DNA from: Lycorma delicatula
Lineage: Eukaryota > Arthropoda > Insecta > Hemiptera > Fulgoridae
Assembly (NCBI RefSeq): GCF_047948215.1
Contig: NC_134456.1
Coordinates: 205,328,036-205,392,035 of the forward strand
Direction: 5' to 3'
Length of the DNA: 64,000 nt
The position numbers were made by a program, and so were the translations under genes. The notes beneath the pieces were generated by a model that saw nothing but the letters and a program-made list of their open reading frames with translations, had not been told where the DNA came from and searched no databases. Below are positions 58,721 to 64,000 of this stretch, piece by piece. Each line of letters opens with the position of its first letter. Within the stretch, counting starts at the first letter, position 1.

Positions 58721-59229
58721 GATTATAAGATAAAAAATAGATCTATTTAAAATTCATATCAATTATTTAAATACAAACACATGAAATAATGTTAAGATAA
58801 GTAAGTACATTAAACATAAAAAATTACTACAAAGCAATTCACAATTAAGAGGCCGCTTAAATTATTTATGCACATATTTATGTAAACGCTGAAAGGGATG
58901 CAGGACAATCAAGGATTTTTTAATTAGTATTATTTAAAAATTCATCAACAGAATAATACTGTTTCCGTAAAAGAAAATATTTAAATTGTTTTTAAATAAA
59001 TTGTTGGGAAGATTTTTCAATGATTCGGCAATTTATTAAAAATAGCAACGCAAACATAAGGCACTTTCTCGTAATTCAATGTATTGTGTTGAATTATACA
59101 AAAACAGTTCCGTTGCCTGGTTTCATAAAGGTGGACGTTATTATATTTTTAAGAATAAGTGACAATTGTTTTTTGCAAATATTGCACATTCATAAATGTA
59201 AACACAGGAAGTTAAATATTTAATTTTCC

Positions 59230-59254
59230 AAATACAGGTCTCATACCTGTATTT
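59230..59254. repeat. Hairpin, 10-bp arms, 5-nt loop
   Basis: AAATACAGGT (59230-59239), loop CTCAT, ACCTGTATTT (59245-59254). Confidence 0.8.
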
Positions 59255-60985
59255 TCCAAATAAAGGGAAAAATATATACATTTATCATGTCTATATACAT
59301 TGAAAATGTATATACCAATTGAACATCCCACCAGAAATCGTCATCTAATAAAACAACCGGAAATTTCGCTTTTTGGACAACAGAAATACATTGTATCATT
59401 AATGGAAATTCTATCCTCGCGATCAGCAAAGTTACGTCTAACTAAGAAACGCAATACAAAAACTTTTATCAATATTTAAAGTCGGAAGGTAACAATCCAT
59501 TCAAAGAATAATTTTGTGAGCTACTATCGTACAATTTTCAATCCCCTTTAAATAATTCTTAATAATCTACAGATATTAATACAGTTATGTCGATTGTGAA
59601 AAGGCCTATAAGATTACGAGGCAGGAATAAATAAACAATAAAAATGCAAGGGACCTAGAACATTGAGGCACTCCGCGTTCTACATCTTGAAGAGAGAACC
59701 TAAATTTTATATGTGCATTCTTACCAAAAGTTGAAATTTCAACTATTTGTTTACAGTTGGTATACGGTAACTCATTAATCAATTGTAAGTAGCTCCCCTG
59801 ATACCAAGCTAGTAAATTTTTTCATCACTATAAAATAAGGAACTAAATTAAATGCTTTACCTAGATGGCAAAAAATTGAGAATTGAATCTTTTCGTTATT
59901 TATGGAATTAAAACTAGGAAATTGTTACCATTTTTAGTAGACAATTTTTTCCTAAAACCAAGCTGAAAGTCTTAATACGAAATGTTTTTCAAGGAAAATT
60001 TAAAAGTCGATTTTTCAAAATTTTTTTAAATACTTTTATAAATATGGGCAACAAAATTGGCCTGTAATTTTGTAAATGATTATTGCCGAACTTAAGGAGC
60101 GAGTAGCAACAAACATCTTACGGCATCTACGAAATAACTCGGTTGTTGAAAAGTTTATTAATTAAATTTGTAGAAGGATAACAATAGCATTCACGACTTA
60201 TTTTAAAATACTAGCAGGAATATCATAAATACCACGAAATATCTACCCTTTATATTTAAAATACAGGTTTTAACTTCCCAGGTATCAATAAAAATACAGA
60301 CTGAACAACAAAACTGGCTTTGTTAGAGATGGATGAATATTATTGTTGTTTGAAATAGCGTAAAAGAAACTATTAAATTCCTCTGCTACCTGAATAAAGG
60401 ATGAGAACAAAGTGGATCCTTTTTTTTGGTGAAGTTATATGCCTGTTCCATTTTCAAATCCGCTTTCACTTTTGAAAACTGCCTACGTGGTTTTAGATTT
60501 ATTGTTTCAATTAGGTATTAAATTACCACATAATCTTTATAGATAGATCGTTAATCCTTATAATAACGATATACAGTATATTAAACTAAAATATAATTTT
60601 TCAGCAGTAGGATTAACGTAATTTAACGTAATTTTTTTAAATTTTCAAATAATTATGCAAGATGTCAGACATTTCAAAGAAATTTCTTAGCGTACAGCTA
60701 GATTTTACAATTACTTTAATTTTATACGATTTAAAATTGTTAAATGTTTCATCATAGCTAATTTTGTTATTTTACTTTCCCAATTTGTTTCTGACAACAA
60801 GGTTTTCAAGTTTTTAACCGAATCCTTATTGATCACACTCTTGAAAGAATAAAGTATTAATCATTTTCTCGTTCCACGTCTGCATTAATAAATGATGCTA
60901 TTGGAATTTCATAATTATGATCTGAAAGACCATAACTTATACAAAAGGATCGAAAATTAACACTTGTAAAATTTGTAAAAATATT

Positions 60986-61023
60986 GTCTATACAGAGTAG
61001 TTGAAGTTCTACCCTGTATAGAC
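60986..61023. repeat. Hairpin inside LINE endonuclease region
   Basis: GTCTATACAGAGTAG (60986-61000) pairs with CTACCCTGTATAGAC (61009-61023) with one mismatch over an 8-nt loop. It interrupts the LINE frame just upstream (minus sense) of LCIDNIFTNF. Confidence 0.8.
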
Positions 61024-61832
61024 AGGGTAATTACACTGTAATTATGGTTGGCTGAGAAATCGAAATATTTGTACCTGCTCCCTCAAACCGAGTTAATACT
61101 CGTAGTTTGTTCGTCATAAGTCTGGAACTGTCTAGAAAGTTCAAGTTAAAATCACCACACACTATGGCATTGAATCTATTAAGAATTTTATAAAGTTTCC
61201 TACAGTTTATCGAAAAAAGTTAAAAAAACAGAATTAGATCTATAAATTATCATTAATATCAACTTAAGAGTAGGTAATAAAACTGAACGGCATTCGAAAT
61301 TAATTTCTTCCCGAATGTACAGTAAATTTTAACTACTTAAAAAGATAGTCTGTAACAAAACTGAAACTCTCGTGTTTTTATTAAAAGTTCTATAAAAACT
61401 TCGGCAAGCTTGAAATTACCGAGCTCAGAAATGGCTTCTGTGTTGATCGGCCAATGTTCTGAAAAGTATTCAACATCTGGCGACTCCAGCTGAAAAGAAA
61501 TATTTAATTTAACTCTTCGGACTTATTTCTTAGACATTGAATATTTACATAGAAGGAGATCTTAATCTCAGTGTAGTGAAAGTTTTTCGTGGAGATGATA
61601 TCAGCATTTGATATTTTAAAAAGATTAGGATCAGTTTATTAATAATATTTAATCTATTTTCAGGAAAAGACTTTGGAGCTCCTCAGACTTTTCCACAATT
61701 AATTTGATCACCTTAATTACCTTATCACACATCAAGGAAGAAAGGCTTACTTAAGTAACGTTAAAAAAAACTTGTTGAATGTATGTGTTCCGACTGCAAA
61801 TCTAGGTTACGTTTTAAAATCAACAAAAGCTC

Positions 61833-61985
61833 AACTTTGGTGGTTGGGTTTAAATTAACCACATATCTCAAGAGTGGTCGACCTGACGGTACAAAACTAC
61901 ATTTCACCTACATTCATACATATCATCCTTATTCATCCTCTGAATACCTTATGGTGGTTCCGAAGGCTTAACAGAAAAAAAGAAA
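61833..61985 (+). mobile_element. tRNA-derived SINE, 5'-truncated and diverged copy
   Basis: CTTTGGTGGTTGGGTTTAAA, TTAACCACATATCTC, CATTCATACATATCATCC and GAAGGCTTAACAG plus an A-rich tail match the 3' half of the SINE at 46246-46523. A 12-base partial duplication (TTCATCCTC after ATCATCCTTA) is inserted. No A/B boxes. Confidence 0.8.
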
Positions 61986-62983
61986 AAGAGAGAGGTCCTC
62001 AAACACATAGGGAGATATTTTTTCATAATTTACTATCTTAGGCTCTACGTTGGGGAGTAGTGAAAACAATTGTAGCTTATAAAATTCAAAAAAAGAAGTT
62101 TAGATCCTTTAAGGCAAAACGGTATACGTGATTTACTCGTAAGATGGGGTTTAAAAAAATTTCATCAGAAAAATTTTTAATTAAATGTGAAATAACATTA
62201 GTTATAACATGTATCCTTGATTTTTTTAAATTTCTTGTCTAATTACCATTTAATTGTACCGGTGAAGAATTTAAAAGAATTCTAACAAATGACAAAATCA
62301 AAGAAGCCTCAAGACAACCGGTTTGAGCAGCAATCGAAAATTCTTTTGAGAGTACAATAAAAAAACGTCCGCTACGATGGAGCTCTACTCGTCAAAGTTT
62401 TGTAGGACTTTTTTACGAACTATACATATATTTTTTTGAAAACAATTTTCGAGAGTAAAAATTACAGAAAAAATATTTTCAATAAACCTTTCGGGTGAAA
62501 TTTAACCAATCTAACAATGTGTTCAATATAAACTGGGCATTTACAACAAAACCATATTCAAATTTAAAGAAAATCTGACTTTCCAGTTGAAGGCATCTCG
62601 AATATAAATCCAAAACATCTAATCCAAAACAGAATTACACACATAAATGAGGATTTCAGTAACATATTCATAAACCCCAATAAAAAAAATCATTTAATCC
62701 GAAGTCACGAAAACATAATTTCGTAAAACGATAAGTAACATAGCTTTAAGGGATAAACTAAGACCCGTCTCATAAAAAAAAAACTCGGGCCAACAAAATT
62801 CCATTAATTTAATGTTAACCAGGCGATAATAATGCAATACGAGTGCAAAGCACTAAATGCATTATAATAATACTGTACCTCCTTTCTAAATTAATCTACC
62901 ACCTGCCTACCTACCTACTCATGAAGCATAATAAAAAAAACCGATTAGCCTCATCGTTGTTACCGTACCGGGACTGGTTTTAA
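61986..62983. other. AT-rich non-coding stretch up to the piggyBac MITE
   Basis: No gene recognised. The last four bases, TTAA at 62980-62983, are the piggyBac-type target site. Confidence 0.4.
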
Positions 62984-63022
62984 CAGGTTGACTGCCATGA
63001 GACAGTTATTCATTATTGCTAT

Positions 63023-63042
63023 GAGACATCAAATGATGTCCC
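63023..63042. repeat. Palindrome unit 1 of the piggyBac MITE
   Basis: GAGACATCAAATGATGTCCC, preceded by ATTGCTAT. Nearly self-complementary. Only 39 bases inside the left tip. Confidence 0.85.
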
Positions 63043-63557
63043 AGTGTAATATCACACTTCAGACGCAATAATATTGTTTACTTTTAATTTATTTGTATCA
63101 AATTACATATTTTAAACATAAAATTCTGCATATTTATGTATTGTGCGTAGCACCGAAGATTTTTTTAAATGTGAAATAAAAAATTGTTTTTTAATTTCCA
63201 CAAATAAAAGCAAAATAAACATAATTGAAAAGTGTTGTAATAAAATGAGAACTAATTTAGTTGTTTACTAATAACAAAATTTAGATGGATTTTAAGGTCA
63301 AGTACTCTTTAAAATTTTAAATTCAAATTTTACTTTAAAAGACTCAATTGATTGACTCAAGTGATTTTATTACAGAAAAGAGTGACTTTACTAGTCACCT
63401 TTAAAAGTGACTAAAGTCCCATTTATGTTAAAAAATATATAGCAATTAATAAAAATAGTATTCAAACAATTCTGGAGTTGTAGATTTAAAAATAAATACA
63501 ATCAGTTGTTAGTAAGTAGAATATATTATAATTCAATTAAATTATGTTAAACATTCT

Positions 63558-63577
63558 GAGACATCAATTGGTGTCTC
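63558..63577. repeat. Palindrome unit 2 of the piggyBac MITE
   Basis: GAGACATCAATTGGTGTCTC, arms pairing with one G-T type mismatch around AATT. Confidence 0.85.
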
Positions 63578-63595
63578 TTTATCCAAAGTTGCTAT

Positions 63596-63615
63596 GAGAC
63601 ACAAATTGATGTCTC
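63596..63615. repeat. Palindrome unit 3 of the piggyBac MITE
   Basis: GAGACACAAATTGATGTCTC, preceded by GTTGCTAT, the same leader as unit 1. It lies 18 bases after unit 2. Confidence 0.85.
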
Positions 63616-63811
63616 AACTTTATTTTTGAATATTTCAAAAAGTAAAGTGGCAAAGTGAAATTTGTATAAAAAATGAGTATAAAATTAGTAAATTGGTATC
63701 AAAACCTTTATTCGAATTGAAAAAAAAAATGGCAGCACTGGTGGATATTTTTAGCCAAATAAGTACAGCAGCCTTGGAAATGTTGCATTTTTTAGTGTGG
63801 TGGTCGACCTG

Positions 63812-64000
63812 TTAAAATTCAGAAATCTTCAAACAATTAATCGAAAACGTACGGCGGTCGGTATTTGAATAATAATTAATATATTACAAAGCGATACAGA
63901 TAGCGGGTAAACAACGACGAGGCCATAGGGCTCGCCACGTAAATAATCATAGTTAAATATGCAAATTAAATTATGCAATGAATACGTAATTAAGATAATT
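63812..64000. other. Right flank of the piggyBac MITE
   Basis: Starts with the right TTAA duplicate. Nothing recognisable follows. Confidence 0.3.

Larger units (their letters stand above)
58900..61580 (-). pseudogene. Jockey/CR1-like LINE relic, endonuclease plus RT
   Basis: Read from high to low coordinates the minus strand gives, in the order expected of a LINE ORF2: EHWPINTEAISELGNFKLAE (about 61400-61470), YRSN..FLTFFDKL, YKILNRFNAIVCGDFNLNFL (GDFN at 61156-61145, endonuclease catalytic motif), LCIDNIFTNF then ISYGLSDHNYEIPI (SDH near 60920), FIQVAEEFNSFF, GIYDIPASILK (RT start), TKLQANF/NYRPI-like at 60060-60080, QLGFRKKLST (about 59960), and YLQLINELPYTNCKQIVEIS with VERGVPQCSRSLAFLLFIY (about 59655-59720, the RGVPQGSxLGPLLF box). 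No clear YADD was recovered; the 3' limit is uncertain. Many stops and shifts. These motifs are distinct from the LINEs at 6.9 and 36.6 kb. Confidence 0.85.
62984..63811. mobile_element. piggyBac-type non-autonomous element (828 bp)
   Basis: TTAA (62980-62983) is followed by CAGGTTGACTGCCATG; at the other end, read minus from 63811, TTAA is followed by CAGGTCGACCACCACAC. Exact TTAA duplications on both sides and short TIRs are the hallmark of piggyBac transposition. There is no transposase frame. Three 20-bp palindrome units sit subterminally, one near the left and two near the right end. It would need a piggyBac-like transposase from elsewhere in the genome to move. Confidence 0.8.

Overview
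The window reads as nuclear DNA of an arthropod, most likely an insect. A hemipteran is my best guess, from the strong AT bias, abundant microsatellites and the particular mix of transposase and LINE families; that is inference, not proof. There is no bacterial gene organisation. Only one segment looks like a conserved host exon: a 189-nt minus-strand coding exon at 4642-4830 with good splice sites on both sides, whose peptide resembles the TBC domain of Skywalker/TBC1D24. A second, weaker candidate is a short first coding exon at 14274-14340 in a CpG-rich island. The rest appears to be intron or intergenic DNA filled with decayed mobile elements.

Layout. 1-2.6 kb: AT-rich, no gene. 2.6-4.2 kb: degenerate mariner-like transposon with long terminal inverted repeats (TIRs). 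4.6-4.8 kb: host exon. 5.1-5.6 kb: Helitron-like non-autonomous element carrying a purine-rich tract. 6.9-8.2 kb: LINE with its RT core deleted. 10.13-10.84 kb: head-to-head fold-back mariner. 14.0-14.6 kb: CpG-rich island. 14.7-16.85 kb: DDE transposon with its own CCAAT/TATA-like promoter; a 5' fragment of the same family lies at 30.2-30.7 kb. 17.0-17.2 kb: 203-bp MITE. 20-21.2 kb: a 106-bp duplication and hairpins. 26.3-27.6 kb: mariner. 32.0-32.3, 46.25-46.52, 49.57-49.7 and 61.8-62.0 kb: copies of one tRNA-derived SINE, one complete with a 15-bp target-site duplication. 34.6-36.2 kb: near full-length pseudogene of a repetitive arthropod protein family. 36.6-38.1 kb: LINE. 38.6-39.8 kb: hAT transposase remnant. 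39.92-41.23 kb: near full-length mariner. 54.6-56.5 kb: Helitron remnants with a Pif1-like helicase C-terminus. 56.54-57.41 kb: internally deleted mariner with clean TIRs and TA target sites, 8 bp beyond the Helitron end. 58.3-61.6 kb: one or two minus-strand LINEs. 62.98-63.81 kb: piggyBac-type MITE flanked by TTAA and carrying repeated 20-bp palindromes.

I see no autonomous intact transposase. Every transposon reading frame carries stops, frameshifts or deletions, so the window is a graveyard of several superfamilies (mariner/Tc1-like, hAT, Helitron, piggyBac, LINE, SINE). The most unusual signals are the palindrome-bearing piggyBac MITE, the fold-back mariner, and a scattered set of near-perfect tight-loop hairpins (13-17 bp arms, 1-6 nt loops) that fit no named family here.
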